Shown here: piece after piece, positions 1 to 7,409 of the stretch
Layout: each line of letters opens with the position of its first letter
How positions within the stretch are numbered: position 1 is the stretch's first letter
Assembly: GCF_007856155.1 (NCBI RefSeq)
Contig: NZ_CP042266.1
Coordinates: 5,022,001-5,086,000 of the forward strand
Source: Streptomyces qinzhouensis
Lineage (GTDB): Bacteria; Actinomycetota; Actinomycetes; Streptomycetales; Streptomycetaceae
Reading direction: 5' to 3'
Length of the DNA stretch: 64,000 nt
Notes under the pieces: model-generated
What the model saw: the letters and a program-made list of their open reading frames with translations, nothing else
What the model was told of the DNA's origin: nothing
Database searches by the model: none
Translations under genes and position numbers: made by a program

Positions 1-366
1 CGAAAGCCGTAATACGGCCGGATGGTCGACGCCCGGAATATCGGAGGAGGGACCGCGGACGGTCCCGTCCTCCGATACGGCGGACCGTGACTCGCCCCCG
101 GACGCGCCATGCCAACTGGAAGCACGACTGCCCCACGACGCAATGCGCCGCCGGCTGGAGGCAGGCATCCGGAACGGATCCGATTCCACGGTCCGCGGGC
201 TCATTCAATCAGCGCCACGGCCGTCTGTGGAGATCCGTTCACCCGTCTGCCGAGTGAATTTCCGCCGGATGGATTCCTTCGAAATGATGAGGCAATCGGA
301 GCAGGGTTTTCGAGGAATCGATTCAGCAATTGCCGCGAGTGAGAACGGAAGGGTGGAAAAAAGGGG
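1..366. other. Gene-free leader with one hairpin
   Basis: No convincing gene is visible. Short open frames here lack a ribosome binding site and have no recognisable protein features. Positions 41-75 form a long hairpin (15-base arm 41-55, partner 60-75 with one bulge) that looks like the terminator of a gene to the left of the window. Confidence 0.5.
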
Positions 367-401
367 GAAGCCCCCGGCACCGGGCGGGTGCCGGGGGCTT
401 C
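361..401 (-). terminator. Rho-independent terminator of the rodlin gene
   Basis: A perfect 15-bp inverted repeat (367-381 with 387-401, 5-base loop) lies 25 bases beyond the rodlin stop. On the minus strand it is followed by five C and then six T (the A-run at 357-362 on the plus strand), a classical intrinsic terminator. Confidence 0.85.
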
Positions 402-426
402 GTGCCGTCCGCTGTGGCGGGCCGCC

Positions 427-831
427 TCAGCTGTTGGCGACGCCGTTGCCCGAGAGGACCGGGATGTTGCTGAGCAGGTGCGAGAGCGGCTCGTCGCCCT
501 TGGCCTGCGTCGAGTTCTCGGTGCACTGCTGGTTCTGCGGGGCCGACAGGATCGGGATGTCCTGGACGGCGACCGGCACGAGGACGCCCACGAGGGAGCC
601 GGCGTTGGCCTTCAGCGGCAGACCGATGCAGGGCTTGTTCAGCGACCCCTGGACCAGGCTGAGCTGGGGGCTCATGTCGCCGTAGGTCTCGGCGTTGCCG
701 TAGGACTGCGACGCGCCGTTGCCGCTGACCGACGTGGTGCCCGTGTGGTCGCCGATGGCCATAGCCTGCCCGGCACCCGCGCCCACCACGGAGAGGCCGA
801 CCACTGCGGTCGCCATAACCTTCTTGAGCAT
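427..831 (-). CDS. Rodlin family surface protein
   Basis: Secreted rodlin, 134 residues. Rodlins organise chaplin fibrils into the paired-rod layer on aerial hyphae and spores. The protein starts MLKKVMATAV, has an Ala-rich signal peptide to about residue 30, and then the family hallmarks: GDMSPQLSLVQGSLNKPC in the middle and NQQCTENSTQAKGD with two conserved cysteines in the C-terminal half. I chose the ATG at 831 because the mRNA upstream carries AGAAGGACGG at good spacing and the signal peptide begins there; an open-frame extension to 927 adds no signal-like sequence. It is divergent from a chaplin across about 270 bp and ends in a strong terminator. Whether it is the RdlA or RdlB orthologue cannot be told from one copy. 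Confidence 0.93.
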   Translation of the reverse strand: MLKKVMATAVVGLSVVGAGAGQAMAIGDHTGTTSVSGNGASQSYGNAETYGDMSPQLSLVQGSLNKPCIGLPLKANAGSLVGVLVPVAVQDIPILSAPQNQQCTENSTQAKGDEPLSHLLSNIPVLSGNGVANS

Positions 832-1101
832 GTTCCGTCCTTCTGTCTCGTGGATGCCCACTAGCGGAGCGACCTGACAACAGCGGGCCGCCGAGTTTGG
901 TTCTCCCGGTTCACCCCAATGGCGCACACGCCCTTGTCACGGGGCTCGGCGGCGGCCCCGTCCCGCGGCCGGATACGGGCGGTCGTTGGGCCGAACGGGG
1001 GTCCCCCGACATGTCGCCCGTGTCTCCGTGGCGCGTCGTCCGTTTCGATCTGTGTGAGCCCTTGCACAGGGCAGAACATCGAACAGAAGGTGCTATCTCC
1101 C

Positions 1102-1341
1102 ATGAACACTGCCAAGAAGGCCGCCGTGGTGCTCGCCACCGCCGGACTCGCCGCGGGTGCCGCCGCCGGCAACGCGTTCGCCAGCAGCGACGCGAACGGC
1201 GCCGCCGCCAACTCCCCGGGTGTCCTGTCGGGCAACGTGGTCCAGGTCCCGGTGCACGTGCCGGTCAACGTCTGCGGCAACTCGATCAACGTCATCGGGC
1301 TGCTGAACCCGGCCTTCGGCAACACCTGCGCCAACGCCTGA
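1102..1341 (+). CDS. Short chaplin (ChpE-H type)
   Basis: Short chaplin, 79 residues: a signal peptide (about residues 1-28, cut after NAFA) and one chaplin domain. The domain shows the family pattern: GAAANSPGVLSGNVVQVPV, VNVCGN, and NVIGLLNPAFGNTC with two cysteines for the conserved disulfide. There is no LAXTG sorting signal, so it is secreted and self-assembles into the hydrophobic amyloid film on aerial hyphae. The ATG at 1102 follows AGAAGG at about 10 bases. The longer frame from 919 is an artefact of high GC. A near relative lies at 23245-23499, so the two chaplins flank the polysaccharide and melanin genes. Confidence 0.95.
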   Translation: MNTAKKAAVVLATAGLAAGAAAGNAFASSDANGAAANSPGVLSGNVVQVPVHVPVNVCGNSINVIGLLNPAFGNTCANA

Positions 1342-1361
1342 CGCCCCGCACGGCGCGTCAC

Positions 1362-1406
1362 GGGTGGTGCCCCCGGCTCCCGGCCGGGGGCACCACCCTT
1401 TTCTTT
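1362..1406 (+). terminator. Rho-independent terminator of the chaplin gene
   Basis: A perfect 16-bp stem (1362-1377 with 1383-1398) is followed directly by TTTTCTTT, 20 bases after the chaplin stop. Confidence 0.9.
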
Positions 1407-1460
1407 CCCGGGTGCACCGTCGTGCCCGGGTGCGCGCGGTCGCTCCCGGGCAGGTTGTTC

Positions 1461-1516
1461 CCGGGTACGGAGAAGGGGTACGGCCGCAGCGGCCGTACCC
1501 CCTTCTCCGTACCCGG
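1461..1516. terminator. Long bidirectional hairpin between convergent genes
   Basis: A 27-bp stem with a single-base bulge and a one-base centre (1488) spans 1461-1516. It lies between the chaplin and the convergent small secreted-protein gene, 8 bases from the latter's stop. It has no strong T-run and is probably a bidirectional terminator. Confidence 0.7.
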
Positions 1517-1523
1517 ACGTCCC

Positions 1524-1829
1524 TCAGTTGCCGATGGAGATCCCGCCCAGCATCGGGGTGGCCCCGGCGGCGGTCTTCAGGATGCGCTCGGGTGCCTGGC
1601 CCTTGATGCTGTTGAGCTCCATCGCCGTGTCCGCGACATCCTTCACGGCATTGCCGCTGCCGCCGTTGAGCAGCGGTGACTGCTCGACGATATGGGTGAG
1701 GCCGCCGTTGAGGCTCATGGGCGGCATGGCCGACGGGGCTGCGGTCGCTGCGGTGGCGGCGGTTGCCGCCGCGCCGACCACGGCTACCGAACCAGCGATG
1801 ACCGCGGCGACCCTCGACGAATACTTCAT
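1524..1829 (-). CDS. Small secreted protein, unknown function
   Basis: 101-residue exported protein. A lysine at residue 2 and a hydrophobic Ala/Val-rich stretch to about residue 31 make a clear signal peptide. The mature part of about 70 residues has no cysteine and contains GGLTHIVEQSPLLNGGSG and ends GATPMLGGISIGN. The mRNA has GAAAGGGATGCGAAA just upstream of the ATG at 1829. Small secreted proteins of this kind commonly sit beside chaplin and rodlin genes in Streptomyces, so a cell-surface role is plausible, but I do not recognise a family. It converges on the chaplin and shares the long hairpin at 1461-1516. Confidence 0.75.
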   Translation of the reverse strand: MKYSSRVAAVIAGSVAVVGAAATAATAATAAPSAMPPMSLNGGLTHIVEQSPLLNGGSGNAVKDVADTAMELNSIKGQAPERILKTAAGATPMLGGISIGN

Positions 1830-2110
1830 CTTTTCGCATCCCTTTCTCCGGTGGCGTTCCTCGCCGCCGTCGCCATGGACAACGACGGCCCCGCCCGGGA
1901 GTTATCGCCGAACGTGCCCGAGGAACGGGAAAACGCCATAACGAGGACGGGTGGAAAAGGATGCGGTGAATCACCCGAAGGTTTAATAAGGAGCCGCCGT
2001 GCGTTGCCGCGGCGATGGATCAAGGCGCGTCCGGCGTGATTACCGGCGGTTCATCTGCCAAAGTGCACACTCCTGTTCTTGTCATCTTGACCGAGTGGGA
2101 GAGGCGCCTC

Positions 2111-3220
2111 ATGTCGAACTCGCCGGGCAGCACCACGAGGGGCGTCCGGGGCGCCGCCCTTCTGCTGGCGGCGGCCGCCGTACTCGGTCTCGCCGCCGGT
2201 GGCGCCGGGGCCGTCGGACGGTCCGACCAGCCCGAGTCGCCACGCCTCCCTTTCACCCAGCGCTACCACGCCGTCCAGCACGGCGGGATCGTGCGCACCG
2301 CCAACGCGGCCATCACCTGCCGCACCCCGGAGGCCACCGGAGCCACTCCCTGCGCGGCGGTCCAGCGGGGCGGCGGCGGTGTCAACGGCGACTACGAGAT
2401 GTTCTACGTCGACGAGGACTCCGACCCCAACACCTACAACTCCAGCCGCGCCCGGCTCGCCCTGCCGACGGGCGCCGAGGTGTCCTACGCCCGGCTGTAC
2501 TGGGGCGGAAACCTCCGGGTCGGCGAGCAGAAACCCCCCGAGGACAACGGGCGGGTCCTCATCGCCGAACCGGGCGGACGCTACAAGGAGGTGCTGGCCG
2601 ACACCCGCATGGCGCACCGCGACGCCGACGGTGCCGATGCCTTCCAGGCCTCCGCCGACATCACCCCGCTGGTCCGGCGGAGCCGCTCGGGGCTGTGGAC
2701 GGTCGCCCAGATCAACGTGGCCATGGGGTACTCCGACGCCGGCGCCTGGGGCGGCTGGACCCTCGTCGTCGCCTACGAGGACCCCACCGAGCCGCTGCGC
2801 CACCTCACCCTCTGGGACGGGTTCCAGACCCTGAACAAGGAGACCCCGGCGTACGAGATCGCCCTCACCGGACTGCGGATCCCCGCCGGGGCCGGGGGAA
2901 TCGCCGGTCTGGCCGGATACGACGGCGACCGCGGTACCACCGGTGACCGGGCCCGTATCCGTACGGACACCGGAAAGACGTTCGATCTGAAAGGTGCCGG
3001 AAATCCGGCCGACGACCTGATGAACTCGACCATCACCGGACCCGGAAATCCACTGGTCCGACAACCTGCTCATAGCAACACCCTCGGATACGACTCCGAT
3101 GTTTTCGATATCGGCGCCGCACTGGTGTCCGGGGTCACCAGTTTGAGTTTCCGCTTCGAGACCGAAAACCTCGGATACTCCCTCGGCGTTCTCTTCGTGC
3201 AGGCAGACACCCGCCGCTGA
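2111..3220 (+). CDS. Exported DUF3344-like beta-rich surface protein
   Basis: 369-residue exported protein that opens the exopolysaccharide region. The signal peptide covers about residues 1-38 (Arg pair, then an Ala/Leu core). The mature part has motifs typical of DUF3344-type extracellular proteins: SYARLYWGGNLRVGEQKPP, a DITPLV segment, TVAQINVAMG, GGWTLVVAYEDP, and near the C-terminus a GYDSDVFDI stretch ending in LGVLFVQAD. These suggest two jelly-roll-like beta domains. The ATG at 2111 is preceded by GGGAGAGGCGCCTC; an open-frame extension from 2015 would place the signal peptide internally. Its role is unknown; its position 63 bp ahead of the first glycosyltransferase suggests a link to surface polysaccharide. 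The family name is from memory of motifs, not a search. Confidence 0.8.
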   Translation: MSNSPGSTTRGVRGAALLLAAAAVLGLAAGGAGAVGRSDQPESPRLPFTQRYHAVQHGGIVRTANAAITCRTPEATGATPCAAVQRGGGGVNGDYEMFYVDEDSDPNTYNSSRARLALPTGAEVSYARLYWGGNLRVGEQKPPEDNGRVLIAEPGGRYKEVLADTRMAHRDADGADAFQASADITPLVRRSRSGLWTVAQINVAMGYSDAGAWGGWTLVVAYEDPTEPLRHLTLWDGFQTLNKETPAYEIALTGLRIPAGAGGIAGLAGYDGDRGTTGDRARIRTDTGKTFDLKGAGNPADDLMNSTITGPGNPLVRQPAHSNTLGYDSDVFDIGAALVSGVTSLSFRFETENLGYSLGVLFVQADTRR

Positions 3221-3283
3221 ATTCCCCGCGCGGCGCTGCTCGCCCCCGAGCCTGATCCACCCCACGTACCAAGAGAGCCGCAC

Positions 3284-4504
3284 GTGCCGTACAGAGACCG
3301 GACCGAGCCGAGCCAACTGACGATCTTCCATCTGGTGCAGCCGGTGGAAGGGGGAGTCGCCCGCGTGGTCACCGACCTCGTCCGGGCGCAGATCGCCGAA
3401 GGACTGCGGGCCGAGGTCGCCTGCCCGCCCGGTGGCGAACTCGCCGAGCGCGCCGCCGCAGCCGGGGCCAGGGTGCACACCTGGCCCGCCGGGCGTGCGC
3501 CGGGGCCCGGACTGCCGCGGGAGGTGTGGACCGCCGCCCGGCTGATCCGCCGCAGCCGCCCGCACCTCGTGCACGCCCACAGCGCCAAAGCGGGTCTGGT
3601 CGCCCGGCTGGCCGTCCGCGGCCGGGTGCCCACCGTCTTCCAGCCGCACGCCTGGTCGTTCGACGCCGTCGAAGGGCGCGCCGCGGAACTGGCCCGGATC
3701 TGGGAGCGGTACGGCACCCGCTGGTCCACCCGGACGCTCTGTGTCAGCGAGACCGAGCGGCGGGCGGGCGAGAGCGCCGGGATCGCCGCCCGCTGGGCCG
3801 TCATCCGCAACGGCGTCGACCTCGGTCACTTCGAGACCGGCGGCCCGGGCCCGCGCCCCGCCGGGGAGGGCGACCGGCCGCGGGAGCGCGACGGTCTGCC
3901 CGAACTGACCGGTGTGCCCGACGAAGCGCCCGTCGTCCTCTGCGTCGGCCGACTCTGCCGCCAGAAGGGGCAGGACGTTCTGCTCGCCGCCTGGCCCGCG
4001 GTACGGGCCGCCGTCCCCGGCGCCCGGCTGGTCCTCGTCGGTGACGGCCCCGACCGTGCCGCGCTCACCCGGCTCGCCCCGCCCGGGGTCCGGTTCGCGG
4101 GCGCCATTCACGATATCCGCCCCTGGCTGCGGGCCGCCGACGCCGTCGTCCTCCCCTCCCGCTGGGAGGGCATGGCGCTCGCCCCGCTGGAGGCCATGGC
4201 CTGCGGGCTGCCGGTCGTCGTCACCGATGTCAGCGGCGCCCGGGAAAGCCTCCCGCCCGGCCACGACACCCACGGCCTCGTCCCCCCGGACGATCCGGGG
4301 GCCCTCGCCGCCGCGCTCACCGGACTCCTCACCGACCCGGAACTCCGGGCCCGCCTCGGCCGGGAGGCGGAGACCCATATGCGGGCCACCTGCGATGTCC
4401 GGCAGACGGCCGCCGCCGTCTCCGGGCTCTACCAGGATCTGCTCAGCTCGCCCCCCAAACCCGCCAAACCCCCCAAAGAGACGAGAAAGCGCACCAGGCG
4501 ATGA
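3284..4504 (+). CDS. GT4 glycosyltransferase (exopolysaccharide operon)
   Basis: 406-residue GT-B fold glycosyltransferase of family GT4, likely adding a nucleotide-activated sugar to the lipid-linked repeat unit on the cytoplasmic face. The N-terminal domain starts HLVQPVEGGVARVVTDLV and has the HAHSAKAGLVARLA segment. The C-terminal domain has VLCVGRLCRQKGQDVLLAA and the E-x7-E donor site in WEGMALAPLEAMACGLPVV (about residues 293-302). The start is GTG with only AGAGAG upstream. The stop overlaps the next start by 4 bases (ATGA), so it is translationally coupled to the sugar transferase. This is the first gene of a run of eight that overlap or nearly touch. Confidence 0.9.
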   Translation: MPYRDRTEPSQLTIFHLVQPVEGGVARVVTDLVRAQIAEGLRAEVACPPGGELAERAAAAGARVHTWPAGRAPGPGLPREVWTAARLIRRSRPHLVHAHSAKAGLVARLAVRGRVPTVFQPHAWSFDAVEGRAAELARIWERYGTRWSTRTLCVSETERRAGESAGIAARWAVIRNGVDLGHFETGGPGPRPAGEGDRPRERDGLPELTGVPDEAPVVLCVGRLCRQKGQDVLLAAWPAVRAAVPGARLVLVGDGPDRAALTRLAPPGVRFAGAIHDIRPWLRAADAVVLPSRWEGMALAPLEAMACGLPVVVTDVSGARESLPPGHDTHGLVPPDDPGALAAALTGLLTDPELRARLGREAETHMRATCDVRQTAAAVSGLYQDLLSSPPKPAKPPKETRKRTRR

Positions 4505-5973
4505 CGACGGAGAGCGCCCCCGCACCCCACCACCACCGCGCCGTCACCGTGCCATCGGCGGTCACGGCCCTGCACCCGCCGCGCCGCACCGCCCGCCACC
4601 GCCACCGCGCGGCCCGGGCCGTCCGGCGCGGCACCGCCGCCGCCCGGTACGAACCCGCGGCCGGTCTGCTCGCCACCGACACCGTGGCGCTCGGACTGAC
4701 CGCCGCCCTGCTGCTGCCGTTGCTGCCGTGGCCCGCCGCCGTCCTGGCCGGCGCGCTCCTCGTCCAGCCCGCCGCCCACGCCTGCCGCGGCCTCTACCGG
4801 CCCAGGCTCTCCCCCTCCGCGCTCACCGAGATCCCCGCCCTGGCCGGGCTCGGGCTCCTCCAATGGCTGGTGCTCACCGAGGCGGCAGCCGCGTACGACC
4901 CCTCCCTCGCGGTCGACAAGGCCGTGCTCGCGCTCGCCGTCGTCCTCCAGACCGGGCTGTGCGCCGGGGCCCGCGCCCTGCTGTACGCCGCCCGCAAACC
5001 GGCCGCGGCCCGCCGCCCCCGGTCCGCCCTCGTCATCGGCAGCGGACCGCTGGCCTCGCAGATCACCGCCGCCCTCGCCGACCACCCCGGCTACGGGATG
5101 CGGCCCGTGGGCCTGGTCGGCACCGCCCCCGCCGGCTCCCTGCCGCAGCTCACCACCGCCGAGGAGGTCGGCCGGGCCGTCGTCCAGAACGCGGTACGCC
5201 ACGCCGTCTTCACCGAACAGCCCGGCACCGACCACGAGTCCGGCGCGCTCGTCGCCCTCTTCGCCCAGCACGGTGTACGGCAGTGGCTCGTCGACGGCGG
5301 CGCCACCACCGGCAACCGCTGGTACCGCGCCGCGGGCCCCGACCATCTGTGGGGATTCGCCGTCCAGCCGCTGCACGGCGGGCTTCACCGGCCCGTCGCC
5401 CGCGCCGTCAAGCGGATCATCGACACCGTCCTCGCCGGGCTCGCGCTGCTGGCCGCCGCGCCCGTCCTCGCCGTCTGCGCCCTCGCCGTACGCCTCTCCG
5501 ACGGCCCCGGGGTGATCTTCCGTCAGGAGCGCGTCGGACTCGACGGCCGCCCCTTCACCCTGCTGAAGTTCCGCACCCTCGCCCCCGCCGACGACCACGA
5601 GTCCGCCACCCGCTGGAACATCGCGTACGACCACCGGATGAGCGCGACCGGCAGTGTGCTGCGCCGGACCTCCCTCGACGAGCTGCCCCAGCTGTGGAAC
5701 GTGGTCCGCGGCGATATGAGCCTCGTCGGCCCCCGGCCCGAACGCCCCTACTACGTCGGCCGGTTCAGCCACACCTACCCCGGCTACGCCGCCCGCCACC
5801 GGATGCCCGTCGGTATCACCGGACTCGCCCAGGTCAACGGATTGCGCGGGGACACCTCCATCGAGGAGCGGGCCCGCTTCGACAACCACTACATCGAGAC
5901 CTGGTCGCCCTGGCAGGACCTCTGCATCATGGCGCGTACCGCCGTCTCCCTCTTCCGGCTCGGAGGCAGCTGA
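4501..5973 (+). CDS. Polyprenyl-phosphate sugar-1-phosphate transferase
   Basis: 490-residue initiating enzyme of polysaccharide synthesis. It moves a hexose-1-phosphate from a nucleotide sugar to undecaprenyl phosphate in the membrane. N-terminal hydrophobic segments (roughly 55-170) are followed by a Rossmann-like CoA-binding-type domain (SALVIGSGPLASQITAAL). The C-terminal bacterial sugar transferase domain has a membrane-entry helix at KRIIDTVLAGLALLAAAP, then FRQERVGLDGRPFTLLKFRT and the signature DELPQLWNVVRGDMSLVGPR. Length and layout fit WbaP/CpsE-type full-length transferases. The sugar cannot be inferred. It starts inside the stop of the preceding gene and ends 2 bases before the next. 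Confidence 0.92.
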   Translation: MTTESAPAPHHHRAVTVPSAVTALHPPRRTARHRHRAARAVRRGTAAARYEPAAGLLATDTVALGLTAALLLPLLPWPAAVLAGALLVQPAAHACRGLYRPRLSPSALTEIPALAGLGLLQWLVLTEAAAAYDPSLAVDKAVLALAVVLQTGLCAGARALLYAARKPAAARRPRSALVIGSGPLASQITAALADHPGYGMRPVGLVGTAPAGSLPQLTTAEEVGRAVVQNAVRHAVFTEQPGTDHESGALVALFAQHGVRQWLVDGGATTGNRWYRAAGPDHLWGFAVQPLHGGLHRPVARAVKRIIDTVLAGLALLAAAPVLAVCALAVRLSDGPGVIFRQERVGLDGRPFTLLKFRTLAPADDHESATRWNIAYDHRMSATGSVLRRTSLDELPQLWNVVRGDMSLVGPRPERPYYVGRFSHTYPGYAARHRMPVGITGLAQVNGLRGDTSIEERARFDNHYIETWSPWQDLCIMARTAVSLFRLGGS

Positions 5974-5975
5974 CG

Positions 5976-7409
5976 ATGGCCGTGCCCTGGACCGCGCCAC
6001 GGCCGCGCCCCCTCGGCGCCCAGGTGCCGAGGCCGATTCCGTGGGAGCTGCTCCCGCTGGTCGTGACGGTGCTGCTGCTCGCCGTCCCGCTGCCCGCGGG
6101 GGCCTCCGGCGGGGGGCTCGGCCCCGCCGACTTCGCGTCCGGGGTGCTCGTCCTCTGCTGTCTGGCCCGGGTGCTGCGGACCCGGAGCCGCCCGCTGACC
6201 CGTACCGCGGCCCTCGTGGTGGGCGCGCCCGCCGTCGCGATCGCGCTGGCCACCGTCACCGCCGCCGACCCGCTGGCCGCCGTGCCCGGTTTCGTCCGCT
6301 ACCTCCAGGTCTTCGTCCTCGTTCCGGCGGCCGTGGTGCTGCTGGTGCGCGACGCCCGCGACTTCCGGGCCGTCACCGGCGCGCTGGTCGTCCTGGCGCT
6401 GGTCCAGGGCGCGATCGGGGTGCATCAGTACGCGACCGGCACCGGCGCCTCGTACATGGGCGAGGACATCCGGGCCGTCGGCACCTTCGGCCCCACCGAC
6501 GTCATGGGCATGGCCACCGTCGTCGCCTACGGACTCCTCGCCTCCGCCGCGCTCGCCCTGCGCGCGCCCAAAGGCGCCCCGGTCCCGCTGCGCCCGGCTG
6601 CCGCCGGGGCGGCGGTCCTCCTCGTGGTCCCCCTCGGACTCTCCTTCAGCCGCGGCGCCTGGATCGCCACCGCCGTCGCCGCGCTGGCGATGCTGCTGCT
6701 CGCCGGGGTGCGCCGGGCCCTCGCGGTGCTGGCGGTCACGGTCGCGGCCACCGTCGTCCTGGTCGGCGGCTTCGGCGTCGGCTCCGCGATGATCGGCGCC
6801 AGGCTCAGCAGCATCACCCAGGTCACCGACGCCCCCGACCGCTCGGTCACCGACCGGTACACCATGTGGGCGGCGGCCGAGAGCATGTGGCGCGAGAATC
6901 CGCTGACCGGCGTCGGCCTCAAGGGCTTCCCCGATCACCGGGACTCCCATGCGACCATCGGCCTCTCGTCCGGCAGCGACACCGCGGGCGCCGGACAGCA
7001 GTTCCTGCGCCAGCCGCTGCTCTCGCCGCACAACATGTATCTGCTGATCCTCAGCGAACAGGGTCTGCTCGGCGCGGTCGCCTTCGCCGGCAGCTGGGCG
7101 GCCCTCCTCGTCGGCGGCGTCCGGCGGCTGCTCGTCCGGCGCGGCGCGCTGGACTGCGGTCTCGCGGCGGTGGCGCTGACGCTCTGGCAGACCGTCGACT
7201 TCCTGTACGCGGACATCGGCGGCCCGTCGACCGTACTGACCGGTGTGGTGTTCGGCCTCGCGGCGCGGTGGGCGCTGGCACCCCTGGGAGAGCCGGCGCG
7301 TCCCGTGTCGCGGCCCGGTCCGGCCGGGGCCGCCGGCGTGGGGGTGCGTACCGGAGACCGGGCCCGGGCCCGCACCGGTGCCGGGTCCGGTGCCGGGTCG
7401 GTCGGATGA
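5976..7409 (+). CDS. O-antigen ligase / Wzy-type polymerase
   Basis: 477-residue polytopic membrane protein with about 11 hydrophobic helices. The large extracytoplasmic loop carries the family pattern DRYTMWAAAESMWRENPLTG, VGLKGFPDHR and, later, SPHNMYLLILSEQGLLG, typical of the Wzy_C/O-antigen-ligase superfamily. Between the initiating transferase and a flippase, the best guess is polymerase of the lipid-linked repeat units; a ligase role is possible since no other candidate is present. The tail after the last helix (about 430-477) is Gly/Ala/Arg-rich and probably disordered. It starts 2 bases after the previous stop, and its own stop overlaps the next ATG by 4 bases. Confidence 0.88.
   Translation: MAVPWTAPRPRPLGAQVPRPIPWELLPLVVTVLLLAVPLPAGASGGGLGPADFASGVLVLCCLARVLRTRSRPLTRTAALVVGAPAVAIALATVTAADPLAAVPGFVRYLQVFVLVPAAVVLLVRDARDFRAVTGALVVLALVQGAIGVHQYATGTGASYMGEDIRAVGTFGPTDVMGMATVVAYGLLASAALALRAPKGAPVPLRPAAAGAAVLLVVPLGLSFSRGAWIATAVAALAMLLLAGVRRALAVLAVTVAATVVLVGGFGVGSAMIGARLSSITQVTDAPDRSVTDRYTMWAAAESMWRENPLTGVGLKGFPDHRDSHATIGLSSGSDTAGAGQQFLRQPLLSPHNMYLLILSEQGLLGAVAFAGSWAALLVGGVRRLLVRRGALDCGLAAVALTLWQTVDFLYADIGGPSTVLTGVVFGLAARWALAPLGEPARPVSRPGPAGAAGVGVRTGDRARARTGAGSGAGSVG

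Noticed and set aside
109..685. Plus-strand frames near the left end
   Set aside because: No ribosome binding site, unnatural composition, partly antisense to the rodlin gene and its terminator.
2051..4525. Very long minus-strand open frame (over 800 codons) opposite the DUF3344-like and first GT4 genes
   Set aside because: Composition is Gly/Arg/Asp-rich shadow coding typical of high-GC DNA. The opposite strand has recognisable proteins with ribosome binding sites.
3912..5975. Upstream part of a 1165-codon plus-strand frame leading into the polymerase gene
   Set aside because: The frame before 5976 is Pro/Arg shadow of two real genes; the family sequence starts at ATG 5976, just after the previous stop.
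6041..7405. Upstream part of a 1061-codon frame leading into the flippase gene
   Set aside because: Shadow of the polymerase gene; the flippase begins at ATG 7406 in a normal 4-base overlap.
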